The notes beneath the pieces are model-generated. The model had not been told where the DNA came from. It searched no databases and worked only from the letters and a program-made list of their open reading frames with translations. Shown here one piece after another: positions 24,350 to 35,892 of a stretch of 64,000 nt of DNA. The stretch lies in NCBI GenBank assembly GCA_008638375.1, contig CM018036.1, positions 16,634,651 through 16,698,650 on the forward strand, written 5' to 3'. Source of the stretch: Nyssa sinensis (taxonomy: Eukaryota > Streptophyta > Magnoliopsida > Cornales > Nyssaceae). Each line of letters begins with the position of its first letter. The stretch's first letter is position 1. Both the position numbers and the translations under genes were made by a program.

Positions 24350-24640
24350 ATTATGAGTAGGTCGGGTCTACATGAGTAAGTTAGACCGGTGGTTTTGATT
24401 GCAAAAGGGTATGGCCGGATTTTATCAAAACATGTAGGCTGGGTGTGTATGAGCAAGGCAGATAGAGGAATCTGATTGCAAAAGGGTATACTGAGTCCTA
24501 CTATAGGTTGGGTATGCATGAGTAAGTTAGGTGGTTGGACCTATTTGCAAAAGGGTATGCCGAGTCCTACCGTAGACTGAGTATACATGAGCAAGTCAGG
24601 TGGTGAGATCTGTTTGTAAAAGGGTATGCTGAGTTCTACT
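24350..24640 (+). repeat. four tandem units of 69-77 bp inside LTR-A
   Basis: Each unit carries GCAAAAGGGTAT (24401, 24478, 24547; GTAAAAGGGTAT at 24616), a GAGTCCTAC-like block and CATGAG-AAG. The other LTR copies show at most one related unit, so the array expanded in this copy or subfamily. Confidence 0.8.
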
Positions 24641-27600
24641 TATATATATGTATATATATATGTATATATATATATCAGACCATGAAAATCATTCTATACA
24701 TTATTGCATTCATTTGGTTAAGCATATTATGTTCTTAATAAATGAACATACGATTATATGGAACATCCCTGACATTGGACAGTTATCTATTGTGGCATTA
24801 CATTTACTGGTTAGGCCAGATACCTGTTCATGATTTATATACATGACATCGTTGGATATTTGTTGTTGTTATTATCATGTGATGTGACTTACTGTTATAG
24901 GTATCGTATCTTCTTGATTGGTTATCGTGTTGCTATAAACTATGTATCTTGTTAGGTGAACCTCTTTATGTTGACCTATCCCTGGCAGAGCAAAGGAATA
25001 CTTACTGAGTTTTTATAACTCATACAGATACTACTTATTTGACTATTTCAAGTAAGGACGCCATAATTTGAAAGTAGGGATCAGAATCCTAAACAGGCAT
25101 AGGGTTGTGGCAGAAACATGTACTGTAAGGATTATTTGGTAGTAAAATTACTAGTACTTGTCATATGTTCTCCCATCACCCCATGTCCTGGGGGTAGTTG
25201 TACTTGGAATTTTTGGGTCTATACAACTATATGAACTTTAGTATTATAAATGAATGCAAATTTTATAAAGTCTTCCGCTGCATATTTAATTACTGATTGC
25301 ATGTTAAATAACTCACATATGAATGTTAAGTTAAAGTAAAAAGGGAAAATTCGATTCGACAATTGGGTCGGATCGGTGTCCAGATCTGCACAGGGTGGGT
25401 TCCGGGTCGTGACACCCCTCATCTATGGGTTTTCCTGAATGGCACCAAGAGCTCTTATCAAATAATCATGTCCTTATCAATACTAAGTGTTGGGTATCAT
25501 TCCCAAGCACCAAACCGTAGGTCATCAGCATCTAAATAATTAAGATAGGTGTTGTGACAGATAAAACTCCCAGGTACTCATAAAAATGTCATAATCAGAT
25601 GAATTCTACAAGGAATGTACATATATATAGAATTCAAGGTTTACAACAAAAGAGATTACAATAGTTTTTTAACATCCATAATCAAGGGTTATAGCAATGT
25701 ATAAGCAATCACATCATGATATTGGTAATAAGAATCTTAATATACCCACAAGGAAGTACAAGTATCAAATTATAGAATCAAAACAACTGATAGGTATGTA
25801 TAAAAGAATACAACTCGTAGCATCGAGAAGGACATAATTGCAACATGGCTAAGGAACACCACACATTAGAGTTCGGATTTACTTACCTTCAAAATGGTTT
25901 CCCTCCTTTAAAGAGATCTCCTCTCCTTTCCCTTCGTTGATCCTATAAATCAAGAAACATTATTTAGTTCAATTTTACTTATGGACTTATTCTAGTTTTA
26001 TTGATGGATTTGTCACCTTTTAGTTTTACGGATTGTATTTTAGGTCTAAGGACTTATAAAAAATAGATTAGATTTTTATTGATTCTTTTATACTCTTCTG
26101 GTAGTTCGTTGCACCCTTAAAAGTGTCCTAAAAATGGCCAATTTTGCATATCAGTATTTTAGGTGTCTTATTTGACGAAACGGACCTTATCGTTGAGTCT
26201 AGAACGTCTAAAAACCTTAAGGTAGGTATCCTTATAATTTTTGGAGGTCATTTGGTAGCTTTATTTAGCCTTTAAGATTTTTTTAGAATTAGTCTAGTTT
26301 GTCCATTTATATATTTAGAAAATTAATTTACCTGAGTAGAGCCCACCATTGGGTCCAAAATGTAAAAAAAACATAAGTTTGCTTTTTATGGATCTTGATT
26401 TGGTTTTGTCTAGCTCACTTTATGCTACCATGAAGTATTTCCCACTTAATAAAGGCGTTTTAGTCATTTTACTTTTGTTCGAGAGTATTTTTGTAATTTT
26501 TCTTAAATTCAGGGGTACTATTGTAATTTTCATAATTTCAGAATTTAAAATATAATAATTTATATTTTTCAGGGGCCTAATTGAATAAATTTTCCAAAAA
26601 GATGTGTCATAGTGTAATAAATAATAGTTCAAGGGTTAAAATACAATTTTTAAAACTTTTATTAAATAAACCATCAGGTCCGGTCTAAGGTTAATTGAAC
26701 CGGTCTTGTGTTGTCAAAAACCAACCGATTTATCCGGTTCACTACGTCATCGTGACATCACTTCATTTAAATGAAACCATGCCATTTTGGTATTACCCAA
26801 CTTATCCGGTCATTCGGTTAAAACCCGAAGATCCAACCTGTACTGTTCATTGTCCCCATCGCGAGGGTCACTGTAGCCCTAGGTTTCTGAAATCTTAATA
26901 TTCTATTTCGTGTATTTCTAAGCGCCAATTTCCTCTGATTTCAAATCTAAACAACTCCTAGGGTTATAACTCAGCTTTCCTCGTTGATTTGGTGCATCAA
27001 ATAGAGCCCAAAAGCTTGGTCACGCTCAAACATGGTATACCTGCAACTCGACTGTACACCTTCATTTTTGCACCAAAATGCACGAGGTTTGGCCTGTTCT
27101 GTTCCATGCCACAGGGGCTTCACAACTACGTTCCAAAAATTGGGCTTAGTGCTCGATTTCAAAGGGTGAGGTTTCATGACCAGTGACTATAAGTGGGTTT
27201 CTCTTCCTCATTTTTGACCCATTTGAAGTGATTCCAATCATTTTGGAATCCTTGGAGGGTCTCATTTTAGTTCTAAATGAAGGAAACGGGTTTCGTTTTG
27301 GTCAGTTTATACCGAAGCTATCAAGACCCGAAACCCACCCTATGTAGATCTTGTATCGCAAGGCCGACCCAATGGTCATCCTTACTTTGTTTATTCTTTG
27401 TATCCATGACAACAATATAAAATGTAAACTTAACAGTAAATTAGTGGAAGTCTTAATACAAAATATTATTTAACATCTGAAAACTGTAAACCGACATAAT
27501 TGAACATAAAATCACTTTTAGGATGGTGAGTATATGGGAGAGACTACATCATTCTATCATGCTCCTCAACTGTCTCCCATGCTTCTGATATCCTACTATG

Positions 27601-29390
27601 GTTCTGTAGCATTCTCACCTGAAAAATAAGTAAATGGTGTGAGCTAACAAAGCTCAATAAGTAAAAGCTCATCTCTGATACAGGTTAGGGTTAACATAGA
27701 AAAATATAAACTCATAGGGTGAACATGATAACCAATCATGGAAACAGTTGCAGTTAACGGTAAAATGCCACAATGGCCAATGAATAGTAAGTCACAATAA
27801 GCAAGTATGAATAATGGTATAGCATGAATATGAGAAAGTTCAATAATAACAGTCAACATAAAAATACTGCCACAATAAACCGGTCACAATCAAGTCTAAT
27901 AAATGAGGGAACTATCAACATAGAATTATTCATAAGGAAATGACCACATCCTATGAATCCAATAAACGTAAACATAACAGCCAATCATAAGTGATGCATT
28001 TACTCTGTTCAGGGTTTGGCATACCCTCTGTCTTTTGGGGCCCGTCATACCCCCCTTAACCTCAATGTATATAAAAATGCCCTTATAACTCAATGCGTAA
28101 AAATGCTATCATTGCCATATGTCAGTTCACGGACTCGACCCGTAGGTCCTGTTAACTCAGATAGCATCGGATGGATATTTTGACTGAGCACAAATCCGGC
28201 ATTCAAATAAATCATGATTCTTTTGTAATTCCATAAGAAGTGCATAGACATAGAATAGCATGCAATTGACATATAACAGTAGGCCTTTCAAGAGATAGTA
28301 CAACATAACAATCATGATATCACAGTCAATAACAACCACAAGATAGAACAATATCAATTGTGGAACAATAACAGTTGGTTCGTAAAAGAGTACAAAATCT
28401 GACAGTAATAGAAGGAATATGGCTTGGAAAACCACATGTAATAGATAGGAGTTCACTTACCTTTAATCCGTATGATCTACTTTAGTACTCCAAAATTTTT
28501 TCCTTTCCCATTGACTTGCCTATACATCAATAAACATGTTTCAATTCTAATGTCATTTATCAAATTGTACACCTCGTTACTCTAAGTATCTCTTTTACTA
28601 ATTTAGACTTTACCATTGAGTCTGAAATGACGAAGAAAGTCAGCTTAGGCTTTCACGGTTTTCAATTTGGAGTTCTATACCGAAAAGGGCAAAACAGTCA
28701 TTTTATATGTCTCTATTTTTCGGGACCTATTTTTACAAATCAAACTTTACTGTTGAGTCCAGAAGGTTTGAAATAATAAAAATTCACTATTTACTTAGTT
28801 CAATCGGAGTTCGTTTGACTCACATTTGACTTATGGGCGCTTTGGTCATTTTGGTATTTCTACGGGTATTTTATTTTTTGGGACTTCGTCTCATATAACG
28901 GATCTTACCATTGGATCCAGAAGGTCCAAGATAATAAATTTACACTCTTCACTTGCTTAATTTGTGTAACACCCCGACCTAATTTATTAATAATTAGTTT
29001 GCTTAATTATTAATTAGTATTGGCTTAGAGGATGATTAAGGGAATTAATCATAATCCCGACGGTCATGATAGACCGATTAAAATAATCAATTATGTCTAG
29101 CGGAAAAGGGTATAATACCCGAACCCAATTACTGATTAATTCGGTGAAATAACACCGTTTTAACACTAACGGAACCCGAATTAGCTAACCGGAAAAATCC
29201 CGAATGATTAATAAATGACACGGAACCTCTGACACTGAAGATAACTGAAATGTGAAACTCCCAGAACAAACCGCGTCGAAAAAGGAGCTACGGAATGAAA
29301 GTTATGTAGCAAACACTGAAACTGAATTACTGCGCAGCCAAACGTGGCCTTAACCAAAAATGGTGAAAAATGGGCCAAATGGGGGGCCAA

Positions 29391-29457
29391 GGGAATTGAA
29401 CCCTTGACCTTTGAGAGGATAAATTCTTCCCCAAAAATTTACCAGTTAGGCTACCCA
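29391..29457 (-). other. tRNA-like A/B boxes inside LTR-3
   Basis: The minus strand reads TGGGTAGCCTAACTGGT (29457-29441), an A-box-like block. After about 30 bases comes GGTCAAGGGTTCAATTCCC (29409-29391), an excellent B box. The orientation is opposite to the LTR. No intact cloverleaf was made out, so this is a tRNA-derived module and not a tRNA gene. Confidence 0.55.
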
Positions 29458-29655
29458 TTACTTTGTGCATATATATGCAACTTATTTGTATATATCTCTG
29501 TATTGCCCCAACTTGCCACCCAAAGCAACCAATGAGATTACATGCAAACCCCATATGATGGATTAAATCAGCTCCCCTCAGCCCACGTCACCCCATGACC
29601 CTACTGATTCTCTGATGTGGACACACACATAAATGGAGATATATATGTACAAGTG

Positions 29656-29686
<31 letters not shown>
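29656..29686. repeat. (TA)n microsatellite
   Basis: Uninterrupted TA run inside LTR-3. Confidence 0.9.
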
Positions 29687-30969
29687 CATACATAATAACA
29701 TGTGGTTTAAAAGGATCACAAAAAGGGTCTTCTGTGAGGACTGAGTGACTGGTGTGTGTGTGTGCTCGGGTGGGGGAGTCAAGAGAGAGAGAAAGGGCTG
29801 CCAAGTGAGGGTTTGCATGAGTCTTGATCATGGTGGGTGTGTGCATGTCACCCGTTGGAAACGAGATGCACCAAAAGAAGAGAGGATTCAAGAGGCATGA
29901 CTGACTGAGGCACACCTAAGGTGCCAAAAATCTAGACTGAGCCGTGTAAGAGCAGTGGCCTGAACCAAGAGGTATCATTTTTCTCTTAAAACTGAAAATT
30001 CCCTGTTTAAGCTTTGACACTGTTTTGACAGTCTTTGGACCCAATTAAACTATGTATATATACATTACTAGAGGTCTAGGATTGTTTTAGAACAACCGAA
30101 AGGGGCGGATGGCCATGAAAACCATTGAACTGTAACACGGCCACCATGGATGACCTTGCATGCAACCAATCTGAAATGACCAAAACCAAACCATGTTTGG
30201 ATGGTCGAGACTTGATCTATAGGTCACGAGAGCTTCCAAAACACCAACCCGCGACCCTAGAGCACTGATTTGGACCCTCAAAACCGAACCTATAGGTCTC
30301 GGCCATGGAACCCAAACTCGAAAATAGGCCTCTAAACCGAAATTCCTAAATGGGATGTTGATTCTCATGGACATACGGTCACAACAAGCCAAACCTCGTG
30401 CGATTTGGTTGAGAAACGGGGCCGTATGACCGAACTGAAATTCCCCACGATAATCGGCTAAACAGAACTCCATGCATGGATTCGAAGCCCCAAACTGTTT
30501 CTAATATGTTGGTTTCACTTCCAGAAAGCTTTTGGAACCAAAATCAGTTGAAACCCATGCTTGAAACTCCACGAAAATGGTGAAAAACCGAACCTGCACT
30601 TAGGGCAACAGTGCCCTGCGCGTTGGAGAAGATAGAGTTGACTCGCCAACTCGTTTGAGTTGGGCCGAGTCGACTCGCACACGTGGCAGCGCAAGACTAT
30701 GCCACCGAATTAATGAAACTACACCGTTTTGGGCTTAACTGATTTATTTCAAATTGAATTATGCCTGTTTGGATGCGGTGTTAACAAATTAAAATTCGGA
30801 ATTGGGTTAATCCTGAACATGGATAAGGGCCAATTAGGGGATAACAGGAATATTTAATTCCGATTTTCTGAGGGTCAGTGAACCGGTTGGTTCACTGGAG
30901 TTCTGGACCGATTCAGTTTCTGAACCCTAAAGCCAAACGGTCTGAACCTTTAGTTTATTGAATTACATT

Positions 30970-31860
30970 TTGACCCTGAAACTTTCTGAAAATTACGGAT
31001 TTACCCCTTGATAGTTTTGAATATTGCACAGTGGCCCTGATTTCTGAAATTTTGTGCAATCAAGCCCCTGAAAAATTAATTAAATAATAAATTAATTATT
31101 AATTATTTATTAAATAGGTAAAATTACAATTTTACCCCTGGACATTAAATATGTCAAACGGAGTCCAAATAAATTAAATAAATAGTGTATTTTCACTATT
31201 TCAAGCATTCTGGACTCAATGGTACAGTCCAAATTGGGAAATTCAGTACCGAAAAATACAGACCTGTAAGTGGTAAATGACCGTACTGCCCCTGATGATA
31301 CCTAGGCCCAAATAAAAATAAAAGACAGTCTATTTTGACTATGTCGGGCATTCTGGACTCAATGGTGAGGTTCATTTAATGAACCGGGGTCCCGAAAATT
31401 TAGCTATGGCTTGTGAAATTACCAAAATGCCCTTGATGTTATACAAAGTCCAAATGGAGTCCAAATTGGACGAAATTGATACCGATGAAAGCCCAAACAC
31501 TCGTGAAACTGTACATATGATTAAATGATGAATCGGGGTCAGAATTTCACGAAACATAAAATGACCAAAATACCCCTAAGTATGGTAAGTGCAAAATAGA
31601 GGTCGAATAAGGGTCAATCTGATCTAATGAATTATCATAAGCACCATCATGAAAATCGAAGGGCTAAATATGACTTCAGAACAGTCAACGTGTAAAATGA
31701 AAAATGACCGATGTGTCTCGATGATCAAAAATAGATACCAAATGAAGTCCAAAGGACTCAAAAATTTATATGTATGATATGTGGACTATTCTAAGGACCA
31801 TGATAGGGTCCGGGACAAGAATGACAAAATTACCATTTTGCCCCTAAGAAAAAATACGTG
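30970..31860 (+). repeat. about seven degenerate units of ~140 bp in LTR-3
   Basis: A landmark of the form AAAATTACCRAAATGCCCCT recurs near 30998, 31128, 31270, 31420, 31560, 31700 and 31838. CATTCTGGACTCAATGGT lies about 60 bases before two of them. The spacing is 130-150 bp. The same landmark appears at similar spacing in the other LTR copies. Confidence 0.7.
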
Positions 31861-33836
31861 CTTAATTGATAATGACTGGAGTCAAAATGACTTAGAATAT
31901 TATTCGAACAGCTGCTAAGCCTATTTAAGGAATTTAATAAAATAAGTTGAAACCCAATGAGTGGGTAATAGGCCAATGAACTTAATTAGGCCATCTGATA
32001 GACTCCTATGATATTGAATAAGACATGAATGAATGAATTCTGATCTGTCATGAAATTAATGATGATTATTCAGGCTATGCAAGGATACGCCTGAAGTATC
32101 TAGAGATCATCAGAGTATTTGTAAATGGAGAATATGACACTAAGAAACCGAGGTAAGTAAATCTGAACTTTGCTATGTGGTTATTCCCAGCCAGTCACAT
32201 TCATTTCTGCGTGCTGCCAAATTTGTACTCTATCACTACCTGATGTACTTGATTTGAGCCAATCGACTTGTGGTTATCGGTTATGTCCTGATCTTTGGAT
32301 TTGACTTGCTTGCTTACATCGTTGTGAGATTGATCATTGATATTTGAGCATTCTTTGCACTATCATACCATGACCTAGTCTTGAGATATATCCTGTTGAT
32401 AGAAATCTTGATATTCCACACTTCGTGTTTTGTTGATTGTGATATCGATTGCTTTGTACAGTTGTACATCCTGTGTAGGAATTTTGTTGGTCATGATATT
32501 TGGTATGTACCTGGGGTTGTGCTCAGTCACAATGGCCCATCCATTCACAGATTGCGTGGGGGAAAGACCATTTGGGGTCTTGTATGTCCTTTGGGACTTG
32601 TAGAGAAAAGAGCTCTAACGCTTTTCAGAGAGCCCGAGGAACTGTAGCAGATCTGAGCATACGTTTTAGTGGGGTATGCCGGGCCCCGGGTGATTCACGC
32701 ATATCTGGGTTATTAGAACATGATGACGATATATCTTTGGTATTCATTGAATGATCATATTCTATGTCCTGTGAATGATCATATTATTGCGATCATGTTA
32801 TACTTTACTCGTTGATGATATATCGTTGATACTCGTTGGATGTTCATATTCTATGCAAGCATGTCATACTTTTGATTGGCTATCGTGATTGTTGTGGCAG
32901 CAGATTTTCATGATTGGCTAGATCCCGGTTGTTGGATTCATTATTATTATCTTATTGTATCTTATTTGGGATAAGCCTTTTGGACCCTCGGGTCATTGTT
33001 GTACATCTTTGGTGACTGGCTATGTATTTCTTGTTACTCATTAGGCTGTTGGATATCTGTTATCCCTTTCTTCTATTATTCTTGTGAACTAACCATGACC
33101 CATGGCAAAGCTAGGAATTTACTTACTGAGCTTGTTTAAGCTCATTCCATTTATTTAACATTTTTCAGGTGACATCATGTGGGATGAAATGCAATGAGAT
33201 AACTAGTGGAACTAGTGATGCACAATGAACGACAATGACGATATAAACTTCAAGTTAAAGATCGAACGTGAACACTGTAAGGTTAACTTTAAGGTTATGC
33301 ATTATAATGTTACATCATTAGTGATGAGGTTTGTCTAGTATGTCAGATCATTATGATTAAGTGGTACTTGGAGACATTATGATTGTTGATCATTGAAAAT
33401 GAGTTTAACTAGCTGAACTTTCATGGTGTGACTTCCCCTTTAAGTAATACATTGATATAGAATGGTTGCATTAGAGCATGTATATTATACTTTAGAGATA
33501 TTTGATGACTGATTCTAGACGTGCTCTGATGTGTTTGGATGAGTTGCATTCTTAATTCAAAAAGATTTTAATTCCGCTGTTTTGACCCTACATTTAGAAT
33601 GCAATTCATTGTGCAGTTGCCTTGGGTTGGTTACATTGTCGGTGGAGAAAAACTGACAAGGGGGCCAACTGGCATCACGTCCTCGAGATCCGCGTAAGGT
33701 GGGTTTCGGGTCGTGATAATTTGGATACCATAATTTAATTTAAGAATTAACTAAATATTAATTTAATTTAATCAAATTAATTAAGTAAAATGATATTATT
33801 TATTATTTAGGGGAAATAAGATCACATGTGCCTCAG

Positions 33837-33888
33837 TGGCACAGTGGTCCGTGCTCATGGCCACACCCTTAGGTCTTGGGTTCAAGTC
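33837..33888 (+). other. tRNA-like A/B boxes inside LTR-2
   Basis: TGGCACAGTGG (33837-33847) resembles an A box and GGGTTCAAGTC (33878-33888) a B box. The orientation is opposite to LTR-2. Part of a SINE-like segment that ends in a T-rich stretch after GCGGCCCCTGCGTAA. Confidence 0.5.
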
Positions 33889-34902
33889 GCAAGGGCAGCG
33901 GCCCCTGCGTAATTTTTTTCTTTAAGTCCATAAGCCAAACAGTGGACTTACATGTGAAATAAGGGGTGGGATAAACCCATCCCCACTTAGAGTATCAAAC
34001 CCAATTTATTAACCAAATATCCAAACACTCCCTAATTAAATTTTTAAACCTTTAAAACTTAACCCCCTAAATGGTGCCGTCTCACTAAGCCTTGTGTGTG
34101 CGGTCGGGTGGGTCCCGACCCGAACCCACTTCTTACCCGACCTGCATAGGCATCATCCCCCTGCTTCTTCCAGTGATGCTCCGACCGTCTCTTTTGGCAA
34201 CGACGACTCACCAGTGATCGTTTTCTTGGGTTTTCTCGATAGGGCTCGACTAGGTATTTCAAGGGGACTCCATATCTACAATTAAAACCGACAATGGTAG
34301 GGTTTGGGGTTGTCGAACGTGCCACGGTAGTGGCTTCTCTCGCGAGAAGCGATTTTTTGGCGACCATTTTTCCAATTTCGTGACTTCTAAGTCACGGTTT
34401 TCATCCCTAATCATCCCTAAACTTCATTTGAACATAGTCTAAACAATTATACAACATTAAAACAAGATTTCATGCATGATTTTACGCAAACCCGATTATC
34501 CCGTCAACCCTGTAAATGCATATATCTCCCCCATTTTCGTATCATTCTTTCTAAATATTTTTTCAAATTAATCCTAACCACATCCTCCTATAGACCCTAG
34601 CTTCAAAATTTAGTTTCCATGCTTTTAAAATTAAACCCGGAATTTAGTTTAGCTTACCTCTTTTCCAAGCTTTGCTCGCAGCACTTCTTCCCGTTTTCCC
34701 TAGCCTCCTTTCCTCTTCCTCCTCCCTCTTTCTGCTTCTTCTTTTTGGCTCTTTCACGGATGCAAAACATGCTCAGTTTATATCATAACCGCCCCTTTCA
34801 ATCTCTCATTCTCTCTCTCTCCCCCTACTTTCTCTCTCATTGACCTTTCCTCTTTCAGCTTCTGTAACCCCTACTCCCTCCATTAATGTGGAGGTTACAA
34901 GT

Positions 34903-34910
34903 ATACATAC

Positions 34911-34943
<33 letters not shown>

Positions 34944-35061
34944 CAGCCTACCATATATACTTATTGATATGTATATATCTATATATATACACCTATATAT
35001 ATTTTCATATATATATATATATATATTCTGATTTTTATTTTTATTTATTTCCATTTTTATT

Positions 35062-35095
<34 letters not shown>

Positions 35096-35098
35096 TAT
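34903..35098. repeat. (TA)n and (TTA)n microsatellites
   Basis: TA-rich tracts at about 34903-35030 are followed by an uninterrupted (TTA)n at about 35068-35095, in LTR-2. Confidence 0.9.
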
Positions 35099-35831
35099 TT
35101 CGATATTCGTTCTTGGCTTGCTCGGGCATCGCCCGGGCATCATCTATACATTCAAAATTATTGAGATTCCACAACCGTCCATTTCATTTAATGTCATAAC
35201 ATGAAGCCTTATCGGCTCGGGTTTACATGGTTCGTTCGGTTACAATTTGGGTCAGGGTATTACACAAGCTTCGGGGCGCCATTAATGGCGGTTTTGTGAG
35301 TTTGGGTGTTCTAAGCCTCCTAGGTCGGCCTCCTTTCATTCCAAACTATGGTATACTACTCCCATGGGCTATGCATGTATCCCTTTTCATTTAAATAGTA
35401 TGCAACAGTGTACACTATCTTAAAGAGAGAAAATTTAGTTTCGGTTGTTTTACCTTCAAGTAGTGGATCTTCTTCCCTCCTTGCTTGGTTCTGATCCTTC
35501 TGGGGTTTTCTTGAGTGGTCTTAGGGTTGCATGCAGCTCCCTCCTTCCTTCCTTCTTCTTCTTTTCCTTCTTTTTCCTTCTTTTTCTATCTCTCTCTTTA
35601 GTCGCGCACACCCACGTGAGTCTGATGAAAACTCTCCAGACTTACACAAGGTTTGACTTCTATCCTTATACACTCAAGCTAGCGTACATCTCATTATATG
35701 AGGTTTGCATGGAACCTATTGGTCCAAGGTGTGGTGTAATAGGTTGTTGCCACATCATTGTTTCAGTAGTTCCCCTCACTCATTCTGCATTGTATACATA
35801 TTACTTGGCTATCCTAGCACACAAGTGTTGA

Positions 35832-35892
35832 TAGCCTAGTGGATATACGATTTTGGTTAAGTCTTTAGGTAGTTAAGTCTTGGGTGCAATTC
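35832..35892 (+). other. tRNA-like A/B boxes inside LTR-1
   Basis: TAGCCTAGTGG (35832-35842) and GGGTGCAATTC (35882-35892) are spaced like Pol III internal promoter boxes. They lie opposite to the orientation of LTR-1. The B box has one departure from consensus. Confidence 0.4.

Larger units (their letters stand above)
22019..25414 (+). mobile_element. LTR-A: solo LTR, plus, nested in LTR-1
   Basis: 3396 bp, starting TGTAATACCCTGACCC and ending CCGGGTCGTGACA. It is flanked by a perfect 5-bp target duplication CCCCT (22014-22018, 25415-25419). Inside, in order: a TA/CA/TG microsatellite; purine-rich DNA; a CCGGAG-rich stretch (23100-23350); a GCATTCTGGACTCAACGGTG block (23727-23746); a donor-like AAAGGTAAGTAAA (GT at 24052); four 69-77 bp tandem units (24350-24640); and the hairpin GAGTT-TTTAT-AACTC (25007-25021). 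No coding domain. Orientation is opposite to its host LTR. Confidence 0.9.
28965..33718 (+). mobile_element. LTR-3: solo LTR, plus, innermost nest
   Basis: 4754 bp, starting TGTAACACCCCGACC and ending GGGTTTCGGGTCGTGATA, so the expected terminal CA is TA. It is flanked by a perfect 5-bp target duplication ATTTG (28960-28964, 33719-33723). It contains an antisense tRNA-like pair of boxes (29391-29457), about seven degenerate 140-bp units (30970-31860), a donor-like GAGGTAAGTAAA (GT at 32153), the hairpin GAGCTT-GTTT-AAGCTC (33128-33143) and an acceptor-like TTTTTCAGGTG (AG at 33167). It is the youngest layer of the nest by position. No retrotransposon coding domain. Confidence 0.9.
27319..35264 (-). 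mobile_element. LTR-2: solo LTR, minus, nested in LTR-1
   Basis: The plus strand starts TATCAAGACCCGAAACCCAC (terminal TG changed to TA) and ends GGGTCAGGGTATTACA. Flanks are GAAGC (27314-27318) and CAAGC (35265-35269), a 5-bp target duplication with one mismatch. Removing the nested LTR-3 and its target copy leaves about 3.19 kb. Own pieces are 27319-28964 and 33724-35264. It contains a donor-like AAAGGTAAGTG (GT at 28460-28459), an acceptor-like TTTTTCAGGTG (AG at 27620-27619) and the hairpin GAGCT-AACAA-AGCTC (27641-27655). Confidence 0.85.

Noticed and set aside
21209..25414. A 4.2-kb DNA transposon with ~30-bp terminal inverted repeats (TGTCACGACCCGAAAC ... GGTTCCGGGTCGTGACA)
   Set aside because: The facing ends belong to two LTRs of one family in opposite orientation. 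22019-25414 has its own CCCCT duplication and 21209 pairs with 36221 through ACGAG.
33837..33900. A tRNA gene
   Set aside because: A- and B-box-like blocks are present, but no acceptor stem or complete cloverleaf could be made out.
35445..35831. 128-residue plus-strand open frame
   Set aside because: It lies within the 5' part of LTR-1, antisense to it, with no recognisable domain.
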